A stretch of DNA of 64,000 nt from Aegilops tauschii subsp. strangulata. Its lineage: Eukaryota; Streptophyta; Magnoliopsida; Poales; Poaceae. Location: NCBI RefSeq assembly GCF_002575655.3, contig NC_053037.3, forward strand, positions 147,819,207 through 147,883,206, given 5' to 3'. A program made the translations under genes and the position numbers. Under the pieces are notes generated by a model. The model worked only from the letters and a program-made list of their open reading frames with translations, had not been told where the DNA came from and did not search any database. Positions 43,491 to 54,460 of the stretch are shown here, piece after piece. The stretch's first letter is position 1. Each line of letters opens with the position of its first letter.

Positions 43491-44353
43491 CAAAAACATA
43501 GTCCGTATATGTGCTTCAGTGTTTGTAGTCATCGCTAAGTGGTCTACAGATTTGGATGAAATTTTTATGATTTATGATATTTCTTGTAGTGTCATGATTA
43601 AAGACGAACAAATCAGAAGTTTTTTGCAAAGAAAAAAAAACAAAGAAGTGAATTGTAGTGTAGTATACCAAACACTTTTATTTTGATTTTAAGTGGTACA
43701 CTTCTTCCTGGGGTGCACATGAAGAAGGTCGTGAAGGTTGATGTCTAAAAGGCCACTAAGAAAAATTAATATGTGTAAGTGAAATCACAAAATTTTTGAT
43801 ACTTAAAAGGGCTATGTTTTTTCTTTCGAAAAGGGGAATGGCCCTGGCCTCTCTAGGAGGACATTGATATCTCCCGCCCACCATTGTTCAAGTCATGGTG
43901 CTCAAAATGATATGTCGGCTCAGTCTCTCGGAGATGCTCATAGGAATAGGGTGTGCACGTTTATATAAGCGCTTTGTGTCTGTACTACGTTAGAATAAGC
44001 AACAGTTTTCTTTAAACATCATACTACAACATAGATGCTCACATATACGTATATAAACTCATCTCTATATACGCATGTACGCGCACACATACCACACGAG
44101 CCTCATAGTTGATGAGAACTTATCTTTCCACTAAACAAACATCATCGAAAAGTCTAAAATAATTCAGAAAAATGCAAGCATCTACCAAGTCTAAGACTTG
44201 AAACCTGGTGGATTGGTTACCTAACCACCAGAACTACGCTCAGTTCACCGATATGGAGCGTTTGTGCTTATTTTCTTGTAGTGTTTGACTAACGCTTAAC
44301 TCACAAAGAGCTTTGTTGATTCGAGACAAATAACAATTCAAATGATCCTAATG
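43491..44353. other. Non-genic stretch with SINE-like wording
   Basis: The segment 43880-44240 contains ATATGTCGGCTCAGTCTCTCGG, then GGGTGTGCACG, TATATAAGCGCTTTGTGTC and GAAACCTGGTGGATTGGTTA. I associate these phrases with short, widespread Triticeae repeats of SINE-like type. No A-box/B-box pair could be confirmed. Confidence 0.35.
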
Positions 44354-44362
44354 TTTGACTAA
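44354..44362. repeat. 9-bp target-site duplication of MULE, left
   Basis: TTTGACTAA, repeated exactly at 54702-54710. Nine base pairs is the characteristic Mutator-superfamily duplication length. Confidence 0.95.
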
Positions 44363-44611
44363 GAGATAAATTCACTGTAGGTCACAAAACTTGAGCCGGA
44401 TGACACTTTAGTACCACTACTTCAAAATACCCGAACTACGGTCCATGTACTTGCGCACAGGGTTCACTTTGGTCCGTATGTACGATTTCGTCTACGTATT
44501 CGCTGACTTGGCCAAGTCAGCGGCCGCCAGCTAGGCTTTGACTGCCACCTGGTCGTGCCTGGGTTAATACTACTACATCCGGGGGGGGGGGGGGGGTTTC
44601 GCAAAATCGCC
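44363..44611. repeat. MULE left terminal inverted repeat
   Basis: Begins GAGATAAATTCACTGTAGG. It matches the reverse complement of 54461-54701 with about ten substitutions in the first 215 bp. It contains a G16 run at 44581-44596 where the right TIR has only six. Weaker similarity (CACCTGGTCGGACCG) continues to about 44660. Confidence 0.95.
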
Positions 44612-44753
44612 AAGACCATTAAACGAGCCCACCTGGTCGGACCGCACCTGCTCGCACCTGTCTCCTCCCGCACCCGCTCTGCTCCCGCACCCTCTCTGCT
44701 CGTCGTCGCTGCCGAGGTAGTCCTCTGAGCTCGTCTGCATCGACGACGGCTCC

Positions 44754-47700
44754 ATGAGCACATCGTCGGACGCTGAGCCGCCGCTGTCTGCACCGTTCGG
44801 GAGGGGCCTGCGCGACGTCCCTCTTGCTCCTTCGCGTCTCCGTGATGATGCCTCGCCGCCCCTGTATGGTACGTCGCCATCGCCAGCGCAGCTCCGTTGC
44901 TCGATCTGTCCAATTTAGCTCCCGTAAAGAGTTCTTGGTCGCATCAATTGCGCGTACGAGCTAGGGTTTGGGCGTTCGTTCAACTTTCTGACGGATTGGG
45001 GGTGGGTGGTAGGGTTTTAGCAGTTTCTTGATGAACTTAGTGGCAGGCCAAAAATAGGGTTGCGTCCTGTGTTAGGATGGGGGGTTTGCAGTTGATGGCC
45101 ATGTTTGCAGATATCTGGAGTGGTTAGGGTTCTTTCTCCCCCAATTTGTCATGGGTCCAGGGGTGTAGGGTTTAAGCAGTAAAGGTTGCTTTTAGTGTCA
45201 GAGTGTTAATTGGACCAAAAATGGTTTAATTTACAATTACATTAGGTTAGATTTACCAAAAATGGTTGCTTTATGACCTGTACATTTGTTAATTGGAGGC
45301 CAGGAATCTGTGCTTTTCTCTTCTGAAAAAGTCTGAATTTTGTACTGTCTGAACCTCTCTGTAATCTGAAATGTCTGAACTTTTTCAACTTGATTGTTTT
45401 GTAGGACCCTTAAGCAACCACTTTTCTGTTGAGGTCATACATGGTGGCTATTTTGTTTGTGCTGGCAAGCATAATGATTATCACAAAGGTCACTCCATTT
45501 GGTATGATTACTATGACATAGATAATTGGACACCTCATGTTGTTGCCAGTCTAGTGGAGGAAATTGGATATGAGTTTGAGGGCAGGATCAGGGCTTATTG
45601 GTGTGTTCCTGGATTAACAGTGTATAAGAATGGATTAAGAGAGATTAAGATAGGGGACAACACTATGACAGAAAATATGAAGGATTGTGTTATGAATGGC
45701 AACCACTTCCAATAGATTTTCCTTGATCATGATGAGAGCATGAGATCATTTATATCTCTTGTTCCTATTCACTCTAATGATGAGGATCCTCCAATTATCA
45801 GGTTTAGTAGCATTAGGCCAAAGAAGGAGAAGGCACACCAGCAGCAAGTGGAGCAGGCAGAAAAGCAGCAAGAGGAGCAGGCTCAGCTCACTCTAGTGGA
45901 ACAGGAGCAGGCTGAGCTCCCTCAAGTGGAACAGGAGCTGCCTCAGCATGATCAAGAGCATGAGCAAGATGAAGCAGAGTCAGAAAGTGGAGTAGAGTCA
46001 GAAGAAGATGATTTCATACCAAGTCCACCCCATCCAGGAACTACTTACCTTTCATCTCAGTTTGGGTTTAGGGCCAGGAAATCCTGTAGGTTTTTGAACA
46101 TGGATGCAGCAGACATAGTTGGTTGTTCAGTAATGCAGGATTCAGAGAAGATTATATTCCACAAATTGTTGATTCAGACATTGATCTGCAAGATGATGAT
46201 GACTTGTTTGACAAAAATGTTGATTGTGAGAAAGGAAAAGGTAAAGCAGTCCAAGAAGAAGCTGATGATCCTACTGAAGATGTGGATATGTGTCTGCCAT
46301 CTTCTGATGAAGATAAGGTGAAGCTGAATTTAAAAAGTTTTAGAGAGGAAGACCTGACTAAACCACAGTTTCAAGTTGGCCAGACCTTTGGATTTGTTGA
46401 GTTCCTGAGGAAAGCTATCAAAGAGTACAACTGTCAGGAGAGAGTTGACATTAAATGCCCCAGAAATGATAGGAAAAGACTCAATGCCATTTGTGAAGAT
46501 GGGTGCCCTTGGACCTTGTCTACATCATTTGATGGGAGAATCAACTGCTTCATGATCAAAAAATACAACCCAAAGCATACATGCATAAAGAAATGGTGTG
46601 TTAAGTCATTCACTGCTCCTTTTATGGCTGAAAAATATGTTGATTCTTTCAGAGCAGATGAAAACATGAATATGAAATTTTTTGTAAGGGTGGTTCAGAA
46701 AGATTGGAACATGACAGCAACAAGGAGCAAGCTCAGAAGGGCTAAGAGGCTAGTGAATAAAGTGATTGAAGGAGATGAGTTGGAGCAGTATAGCAGCATG
46801 TGGGATTATGCACAAGAATTCAGAAGATCAAACCCAGGGAGTTCTTTCTATGTGGGTGTCAGTGATGGCATATTTGCAAGTTGTTATTTCTCTCTGGATG
46901 CCTGCAAAAGGGGTTTCATGCAAGCCTGTAGGCCTGTCATATGTTTGGATGGATGCCACCTGAAGACAAAGTATGGAGGTGTTATGCTGTGTGCTGTTGG
47001 CATGGATCCTAATGACTGCATTTACCCTATAGATTTTGCAGTTGTTGAGGTAGAGAACACTGACACATGGAAATGGTTTCTGTCAAATCTGAAGAGTGAC
47101 TTGGGAAATGTAAACACAGAGCCATGGACTATAATGCCAGACAAGCAAAAGGGCCTAATTAAGGGAGTGAGGCAGCACTTTCCTGATGTAGAGCACAGGC
47201 ACTGTATTAGGCATATATGGCAGAATTTTCAGCAAACACACAAAGGAGATGTTCTTAAAAACCAGTTATGGAAGTGTGCAAGGTGCACAACACCAAAACT
47301 ATGGGCTGCAAGCATGGAGGAAATGAAGGTCATCAGCCTAGAAGCATACAAGTGGCTTGAGCAGCTACCACCCAACACTTGGGTTAGGGGCTTCCAAAGA
47401 GAATTGGTCAAGTGTGATATCCTTCTGAACAACAACTGTGAGGTTTTCAACAAATATATTCTTGAGGCTAGTGAGATGCATCTCACATCAATGATTTACA
47501 AGATCAAAACACAGCTCATGGTCAGGTTCTACAACAAAAGAAAGGAGACAGAGACCTGGCCTGGCTCAATATGCCCAAAAATAGGAAAAGAATTGAGAAG
47601 AATATAGAGCTGTCAGCTACATGCATGGTTTTAGGGGCTGGTGATGGCATCTTTCAGGATGACAACAGGAACAGGACATACATTGTTGACATGAAGGAAG

Positions 47701-49383
47701 AAAGATGTACATGCAAAAGGTGGGATCTTAGTGGAGTTCCATGTCACCATGCAATTGCATGCTGCAGACATGAGAGGATTGATCCTGAGAGTTTGGTGCA
47801 CTCCTGTTACAGTATAGAAGCATTCAAGCTAGCATACAAACCCATTATCAAGCCTTGCAGAGATAGGTGTGAGTGGCAGAAGATGAATGGTTGTGAAATC
47901 AAGACACATGTCTATGAAAAAAAGTAGGGAGGCCTTCAGACAAGAGTAGGAGAAAGCAGCCTTATGAGATTGAAAAGAAAGATGGAACCAAGGTGATGAG
48001 CAGACATGAAATCACAATAACATGTTCATACTGCCATGAAACAGGCCACAACATCAAAGGATGTAATCAAAGAAAGGCTGGCAGTTTGCCAAATCTAGTA
48101 GAGAGAACAACAAGAAGGGGTCCAAGGGCCATTCCTGATGATGTGTCAGATGATGAAATTGTTTTGGCACAACAAGATGATGGACAAGGTACACAGGAAG
48201 AGGTTCATGTCACACAAGATGATGGTAAACTTACACACGAGGAGGTCCATGTTGATGGACAAGTTACACATGAGGAGGCCCATGTTGATGGCCATGATAC
48301 ACATGAGGTGGTCATTGTCACACAAGATGATGATCAACTTACACAGGAGGAGGTACATGTCACACAAGATGATGGTAAACTTACACACGAGGAGGTCCAT
48401 GTTGATGGACAAGTTACACATGAGGAGGCCCATGTTGATGGCCATGATACACATGAGGTGGTCATTGTCACACAAGATGATGATCAACTTACACAGGAGG
48501 AGGTACATGTTGATGGCCAAGTTACACATGAGGAGGCCCATGTTGATGGCCATGATACACATGAGGAGGTCATTGTCACACAAGATGATGATGCCATTGC
48601 CACACAAGATGATGTAGCAGATACACCAGTTGTTTTTCAGGCAAATTCTCCACTTTTGTCCCTTCATTTTAACCACTTTTGTCCAATCCTTTTTGTTGTG
48701 CTGATGTTAGCATGTGATGATTGTTTTGTATAGGTGCAGGACTTTGGATTTACAATGCTTCATAGGATGCAACAATCCAGACCTGTTCCTAGAGAAGATA
48801 CTGAAAGCATTTTGCTAGATTCTTCATTCATCTCACTGGCAGCCAGTTCTCACACTTCAGCACAGACAAGAACAACTACAAATCAAGGCAACCAAACCAT
48901 GAAGTTGCTGAAGATGAAGAGAGAGAGAGACAGATGGCAGCCAGGAGAGATGTGGCACTTGAGGCCATGAATGAGATGGCAGAGAAGAAAGTAGAGGAGG
49001 CAGAAGCAAAAATTCAAGAAATTGCAAGGAGGAAAGCAGAGTCTTCAGAAACAAGAAGAAGAGCAGCACAAGAGAAGAAAGCTCTGGAATCTGCAGCAAG
49101 GCAGGAAGCTGCAGCAGCAAGAAAAGCTGCATTGCAAGAAGAGAAGGAGGCCAGAGCCCTTGAAGCAATGGCAGCTAAAGCAGAGGCAACACTGAAGAGA
49201 AAAGAAGATCAAGACGCAAAGAAAGCTATGGCAGCACTGAGGAGAAAAGAAGATCAAGAAGCAAGGAAGAAACAGCAAGAAGAGGCCAAGAGATTAAGAG
49301 CTGAGTAGAGGAAGCAGGCAGGGCCAAGTGGACATGTGCCCAAGAAGCTGAAGAGAGTGAACATGTTTGATGAGTTTAGATGA
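44754..49383 (+). pseudogene. MULE transposase (MURA-type), degenerate
   Basis: Exon 1 (44754-44868; MSTSSDAEPPLSAPFG) ends TATG at a GTACGT donor. Exon 2 starts at 45405 after TTTTGTAG in phase. Order: PB1-like domain (FSVEVIHGGYFVCAG); acidic Gln/Glu linker; MuDR DNA-binding domain (QVGQTFGFVEFLRKAIKEY at about 46368, ending NPKHTC); DDE transposase core (VICLDGCHLK, then TIMPDKQKGLIKG and HRHCIRHIWQNF); SWIM finger (CTCKRWDLSGVPCHHA at about 47707); zinc knuckle CSYCHETGHNIKGC (48022-48063); HEEVHVDG-type repeats; a 93-bp GC-AG intron (48641-48733); and a coiled coil (AEKKVEEAEAKIQEIARR). Breaks: TAG at 45713-45715; single-base losses near 46119, 47578 and in the A7 run at 47917-47923; a frame change near 48890; and TAG at 49306-49308. 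The final stop is TGA at 49381. It is not functional as it stands. Confidence 0.9.
48211..48510 (+). repeat. Perfect 150-bp tandem duplication in transposase gene
   Basis: 48211-48360 and 48361-48510 are identical base for base, encoding the same 50 residues (THEEVHVDG and VTQDDDQLT types). A third partial unit, with a few changes, follows to about 48593. The smaller internal period is about 30 bp. Confidence 0.95.
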
Positions 49384-50435
49384 TTCAGTGCTGTTGCACT
49401 TGTAATTTTTTGGCAAAAACTACAATGAGACTCTTTGAACTGTTGGAGTTTAGATGATTCAGTGCAGTTGCATTTGTACTCATTCAATGGCTTCATTCAG
49501 TGAATTCAAAATGAAAACTGTTAGAGTTTAGTGCAGAATTAGTGGCTTTATTCACTGAATTCAATTTGAAAACTGCAATGAATTAGTGGATTTATTCACT
49601 GTTGGAGTTTACATACTTAACTGCATAAGATAAAAAAATAAAAACAAATAAAAACAAAAAAATGGTGGCCTAGGTGTCGAACCCAGGACCTGTGGTGTGA
49701 GAAACTGCGTGCAATGCCAGTGTGATAGGAACAGTGCTTTGCTCAAGTGTTACTTGACAACCTACTTATTATCTTCCACTCCCCTCCCCGTTAACTGAAT
49801 TATAACTGTTAACTGAACTTTAACAGTTGTCTGAATTTAGTTTGAAAAGAGAACTGAATTTTTACAATTAACTGAATTTAGTTTGCAAAGATAACTGAAT
49901 TTTTTCAGTTAACGGAATTTTTACAGTTGTCTGAATTTAGTTTGAAAAGTTAACTAAATTTTAACAGTTGTCTGAATTTAGTTATCTGAGAAAGATTCAG
50001 ACAAAAATTCAGTTAAGACAAAGTTCAGTTAAGACAAAATTCAGTTAGGATAAAGATTCAGACAAAAATTCAATTAAGATTCAAAACCTTAGCAACTACT
50101 TCTTTTGGAATTATTGCCTTATATAGCAACAAGACACTTTTGGATTGTTGCCTTATATAGCAACAAGACAATTTTGGATTATAGCATCAACAAGCCACTT
50201 ATATAGCATCAACACAGTTAAACACTTATATAGCATCACAACCAGTTCAACACTTATAAAGCATCAACAGCCAGTTCAATAGCCAGAAATTACAAATAAC
50301 TTATGTGCTTAATATACAAGCACACATAACAAACTACTATTTTTATAACTTATATGCTGAAAATCTGTATATTTCAGCATACCTAACTACTGCAACTTCA
50401 TCTTCTTCATGCCTGCTACTGCATCTTCTTCATCT
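49384..50435. other. MULE spacer between transposase and cargo gene C
   Basis: 3' flank of the transposase gene; an 82-bp sequence (49666-49747) with an inverted partner at 51433-51514; a dense array of TTAACTGAA and TTTAGTTTG words (49790-50075); and four ATATAGCATCA or ATAGCAACAAGAC units (50120-50280). No gene. Confidence 0.55.
49666..49747. repeat. Inverted-repeat arm, left
   Basis: GTGGCCTAGGTGTCGAACCC-type sequence, with CAGGACCTGTGG, GCAATGCCAGTG and CAGTGCTTTG. The reverse complement of 51433-51514 contains the same words in the same order. Reverse-strand GGGTTCGACACC resembles a tRNA B-box. Confidence 0.65.
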
Positions 50436-51233
50436 TCAGTTCTTCATCTTCTGGAGGCGCTCCGAGCGGCGAACCTCCATGTCAGCTGCCACCTTCCTCT
50501 TCTTCTTCCTCTCTGGCTGCGCTGCGACGTCCACCTGTGCTTGTAGGGCCAAGACCACCTCCACCTCCTGCTTGACGATGTCAGGAACATCTGGAAGCAG
50601 CTCGACGTCAATGGGGCGGTGCCTGTCACCCTCCCTTGTGACGGGCGCCACCATCTGGACCTCCGGCTCGGGGACGACGGGCGCCGCCACCTTGACCTCT
50701 GGCTTGTCGTCAGACAGGACAATCAGCTCGGGCTCCTCCCAGCCAGTCGACCAGGACGAGTCGGCGGCGTAGCTAGATTCGTACTCCGAGTCAGACGAGA
50801 TGTACTCGGAGACGTCGTCGTGGCCGAGGAGATCGGGCTGGTAGTGGTCCTAGTAGGCCATGTTGACAGGCGCTAGGAAGGCCAGGTCGACGTTGTGGAC
50901 GCGCTCCGTTCGCGAGCCAACACACGACGGATCCGGCTGCCGCGGCGCGGTGGCGGACCGGTACATCCACCACCGGGCTCGCTGCCCGAGGTCGTCGGAG
51001 CACGTCTCCTACATCGCGAAGCGGAGGACGAGCGTAGAAGGGATACCGACGGGGTCGGTGCAGGCACGGTCCAGCTCGTCGTCGGTCATGACCTTGAGGA
51101 GGCCACGCGTGTGGTGACGCAGCATCCCAATGTTGGGGAACCACTTCCCAATCACCGTCAGGTCCGCACGCATCGCCTTGTCGTCGCCTGCAAGGTCATC
51201 GATGACCCTCTGCCAGGCGGGGCTGTTCTCCAT
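50436..51233 (-). pseudogene. MULE cargo gene C: acidic protein with basic tail
   Basis: The ATG at 51233 begins MENSPAWQRVIDDLAGDD, with IGKWFPNIGMLRHHTRGLLK and LDRACTDPVGIPS following. The frame is open for 265 codons to a stop at 50436 except for two TAG codons, at 51009-51011 and 50850-50852. The second half is acidic (EYISSDSEYESSYAADSS, EEPELIVLSDD), then PEVKVAAPVVPEPEVQ. It ends with a basic NLS-like patch (PERKKKRKV) before RRSERLQKMKN. No known domain was recognised. Codon-level conservation on both sides of each TAG indicates one original protein. It lies between two inverted-repeat arms. A nuclear role alongside the transposase is inference. Confidence 0.6.
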
Positions 51234-51432
51234 GTCGTCAGCGGCGAGGGTTTTCTTGACGGCGGAGTGGGGGTTTGGTAGCGGGGTAACTGAGGGGACA
51301 TGGGTGGACGGTGGACTGGAAGTGAGTGGAGAGTAGAGCAGTGGGTGGGCTTAAAGAGGAGAGAAGGAAACCGAAGAGGCGTGGGCCATTGGGCCGCTAG
51401 CAACTACTAAATAGTTAGTTTAGTACCTTCCC

Positions 51433-51514
51433 TTGATCAAAGCACTACTACTTACCCCACTGGCATTGCCCCCAACGTTCAATACCACAGGTCCTGGGTT
51501 TGAGACCTAGGCAA
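51433..51514. repeat. Inverted-repeat arm, right
   Basis: Partner of 49666-49747 in opposite orientation (AAAGCACT, ACTGGCATTGCC, CCACAGGTCCTGGGTTTGAG, CCTAGGC). Together the arms bracket cargo gene C. Confidence 0.65.
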
Positions 51515-51800
51515 AACTCTTTTTGTGTAATTTTTTTTCTTCAATCAAAATTTGGTACAGGCATACAAATTCAGTCATAGAAAACAAAAAATCTTTCCAA
51601 AAGAAGAAACACTAACAGTTAACTTCAATTTCTTATCTACATTTAGTTATCTGAACCCAATTTAGTTATCTGAACCCAATTTAGTTAACATTTGACAGAA
51701 AGTACAAATGACACAAATCCAGGAGGAGGTTCATGTTCATTTGACAGAAGATACACATTCTAGGAAAGATACAAAGTCATTTTTTTACAATGACACAAAT
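51515..51800. other. MULE spacer
   Basis: AT-rich, with two adjacent copies of TTTAGTTATCTGAACCCAA (51652-51690). No gene. Confidence 0.6.
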
Positions 51801-52749
51801 TCAATCAAATTCATTCAGCATGCCCTTCAGCTTCCTTATCTTCTCCTTGGTGGCCTCTTTGTGTTTGAATAGGTCACCAATCATGTACTCAAGCTTCCTT
51901 TTCTCATGCTTCAAATCATCCCTCTCTTGGATCACTTGGTCCCTCTCCTGCACTGCTTCGTCCCTCTCTTTCTCTGCTTTAACCCTGAAGACCTGATGAA
52001 TGTTGGTTACTGACTTGTCTGTCATCTTCTTCTTCTCAAGTTCTTCCTTTAGATCAGTCAGAGCAAGTTGTGTGCTGCCTAATTGGCTCATTGCCTGCTC
52101 CTTCTCAGCCACCATCTTAGCAAAATCAAGCTTGAAATGCCTCAACTCATTCTCCATCTTCTTCTTCTCTTTAAGAACCTTCAAGTTTTCTTCAGCACTC
52201 ACAACATTCTGTCTGAGCCTCTGTTTTTTCTCCTCTTCATACATGGTCCATATACTATCTAGGCTCATCTTCAGAGCATCAGGCCACTCAGGGTCAACCC
52301 ACTCAACATATCTGCATTTAGGTACCTCCTAACAATTTAGACCAAACAAAAAATTCAGTTAACTGTCAGTATTTAGTTCTGTGCATGATGATGGAACTTA
52401 AAACATACTACAAATCACTTCCTACTAAACAGTGCCAAATGCAAGAAAAATTACTAACCTTCTATGCACAAGCTAGAAACCTTCTGCCACTATCAACAGA
52501 TTCAAATAGCACATGCTTCTCACACAAAGATCCATGCCCACATCTAAAGCTAGGCAAATCTGTAGCCAAGCCACTCCATTCCTCACAGGAAATTGTGGCA
52601 GGTGGCTAAATAAAAGAGAGAGATTTGGAATAAATTGAGAGAGAAACCCTAGCTGAGAAACCCTAGACTGGGTGGGTGGGGAGCACACTAACCTTGCTGG
52701 TCACAGAGTCATCTTCAGAAGAACTAGTAAGATCATCCCAGGACACCAT
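51801..52749 (-). pseudogene. MULE cargo gene B: GRF-type zinc finger with coiled coil
   Basis: Three exons on the minus strand: 52749-52693 (MVSWDDLTSSSEDDSVTSK, GTTAGT donor), 52605-52459 and 52328-51801, all in phase 0 with AG acceptors. Exon 2 holds the finger (FRCGHGSLCEKHVLFESVD, GRRFLACA). Exon 3 opens with RYVEWVDPEWPDAL, the usual continuation of plant GRF-finger proteins, then a long coiled coil (EENLKVLKEKKKMENELRHF; VQERDQVIQERDDLKHEKRK). The product would be about 243 residues. A TAG at 52462-52464, two codons before the exon 2 donor, truncates it. GRF fingers are thought to bind nucleic acid. It is transcribed opposite to the transposase. Confidence 0.75.
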
Positions 52750-53463
52750 GGTTGCTGCTAGATGAAGATGAGAAGGGGATCTATTGGTGCTATTGGACAG
52801 ACGAGAGAAAGGATCTGGTGGTGCACGAAATTGAAGATGAAAGATGAGGAAGAAGGGGGTCTGGTGGTGGTGGAACAAAGCTACATGTAGAGTGCAAGTT
52901 GCTGGGTGGGTGTTTGCAGCAGGTGCAAGTACATGCTAGCTTTTGAGTTCAGTTGTGTTGAGAAAGGGGGCCTGGGCTGACATGAGTTACATTTATGACA
53001 TCAATTAGTTAACATAAGTTAGTTCAGTTATGACAGCAATTAGTTAAGTGCATTTTAGTCAGCAATTAGTTAGCCCTAATTAGGTTAAGTGCATTTCTGT
53101 CAGCAATTAGTTATGAAAGCATTTCTATCAGTAATTTGAAAGCAATGAGGTTAAGTATAATTCTGACAGAATTTGAATTAGGTAAACTTTTGTTAGCATT
53201 AGTTTAACTACACTTCTGACAACAAATACATTTGTCAGTAATTTCAAAGAATTAGGTCAAGCATTTCAAAGCAATTAGGTCAAGCATTTCAAAGCAATTA
53301 GGTCAAGCAGACTTCATATTACTGACATATTATCCATTACAACAAGCATTACAACCAAGACTTCATACTGAGCAAACAAGAGATCTCTACATTGGCATTT
53401 ACCATGCCCAGTTTAGAACTTGAGATCTCTTAGAACACCTACACCTACTCATTTAACAACACT
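52750..53463. other. MULE spacer with AATTAGTTA-type repeats
   Basis: Repeated GACAGCAATTAGTTA and TTAAGTGCATTT words (52980-53110), and three 23-bp units CAATTAGGTCAAGCATTTCAAAG around 53247-53307. No gene. Confidence 0.6.
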
Positions 53464-54324
53464 TCACTTCTTCATAATTAAGGTGAAACACATCACACAA
53501 AGCACTATAACAAAAGCCATCAGCAGCTTTAGCAGCAGCAAAATCTCTCTACCTAAGCCTAAAAGCATAGCAATTTGTTGCTTGGTAGCATACTTATTCT
53601 CACTGGAGCTTGCATAATTAGCTCTACCTACACTGCCTCTTCCAGCCATGCCTCTTCCAACCATGCCTCTTCCAGCCATGCCCCTTCCAGCTATGCCTCT
53701 GCCTGCCATTGATTCAGTCATCTGCCTGTCAAGCTCTTCCCTCCTGTCCTCAGCTGCACCAATTGCATCTACAGCAGCATCACCAACTAGACGCCTTGTT
53801 TCAACCAGATACTGCACATATTCAAGCTCCCAGTGCCAGAAATCACAAGTGACCCGAGAACACAAAATTACAGAGTGACAGTAAACTTCAATGTGCATGA
53901 ATCAATGGCAGACTAGTTAACCAACTAGTTCTGTCAGTAATTTTGTAAACAAGGACAGTCTAAACTACTGTATTAATCAGAGCAATGACTAGTTAACCAA
54001 CTAATTTTGCAACCAAGGACAATCTCAACTACTGGAGAGCACCTAAAGACCATTTTAATCAGTGCTCTGCTTCAATACTACAGTGAGTTGACACGCCATG
54101 AATCAATCAACAAGAAGCTAAGAACTGGCACTTACAGTGTGGTTCACGCACTTGTAGAAGATCCATCCATCGTGCTCATCGGCGCTAGACCGGTAGAACC
54201 TCACCTGCTCGCCGCAATCCAGGCACCCGATCAATGGTACAACAACGGAGCGGCCACGCAATGCAGAGCGGACGGAGCTGGAAGACGACATGACGGCAGG
54301 GGCAGAGGAGGCGGAGGAGGGCAT
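53464..54324 (-). pseudogene. MULE cargo gene A: GRF-type zinc finger with membrane tail
   Basis: Exon 1 (54324-54136) starts MPSSASSAPAVMSSSSSVRS and holds the first part of a GRF-type finger: PLIGCLDCGEQ, then DGWIFYKCVNHT at a GTAAGT donor. Exon 2, starting at 53853 with TCDFWHWELEYVQYLVETRR, supplies the last finger cysteine in phase. It continues through AAEDRREELDRQMTESMAGR, about six RGM/RGI-AG repeats (from a 15-bp DNA repeat) and a hydrophobic C-terminal segment (LLLLKLLMAFVIVLCVMCFT) that predicts one membrane helix. There is no nonsense codon, but the expected acceptor reads TTCTCGG, not TTCTCAG (53854-53855), so splicing is probably lost. Its start lies close inside the right TIR. 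Confidence 0.7.
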
Positions 54325-54460
54325 CGGCAATGGCTGCGGCGGCGGGGAGGGAGTTGGGCTAGGGTTCGGAGGAGAGGAAGAGGAGAGCGAGGGGATAAAC
54401 GAGCAGGCCGACCAGGTGCGACCAGGTGCGCGGTCGGTCCGACCAGGTGTGACCAGACCT

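Noticed and set aside
44464..44913. Minus-strand open frame of 149 codons at the MULE left end
   Set aside because: Covers the TIR and exon 1 antisense, includes a run of prolines from the G16 tract, and has no motif.
48138..48676. Long open frames on both strands rich in Met/His or Leu/Cys/Ile
   Set aside because: Shadows of the repeated HEEVHVDG-coding DNA of the transposase gene; periodic sequence keeps other frames open.
48857..49278. Leucine- and cysteine-rich minus-strand open frames
   Set aside because: Antisense of the lysine/glutamate coiled-coil exon; the hydrophobic pattern is a complement artefact.
49670..49690. tRNA gene suggested by the GGTTCGACACC B-box-like word
   Set aside because: No A-box, acceptor stem or anticodon arm could be built around it.
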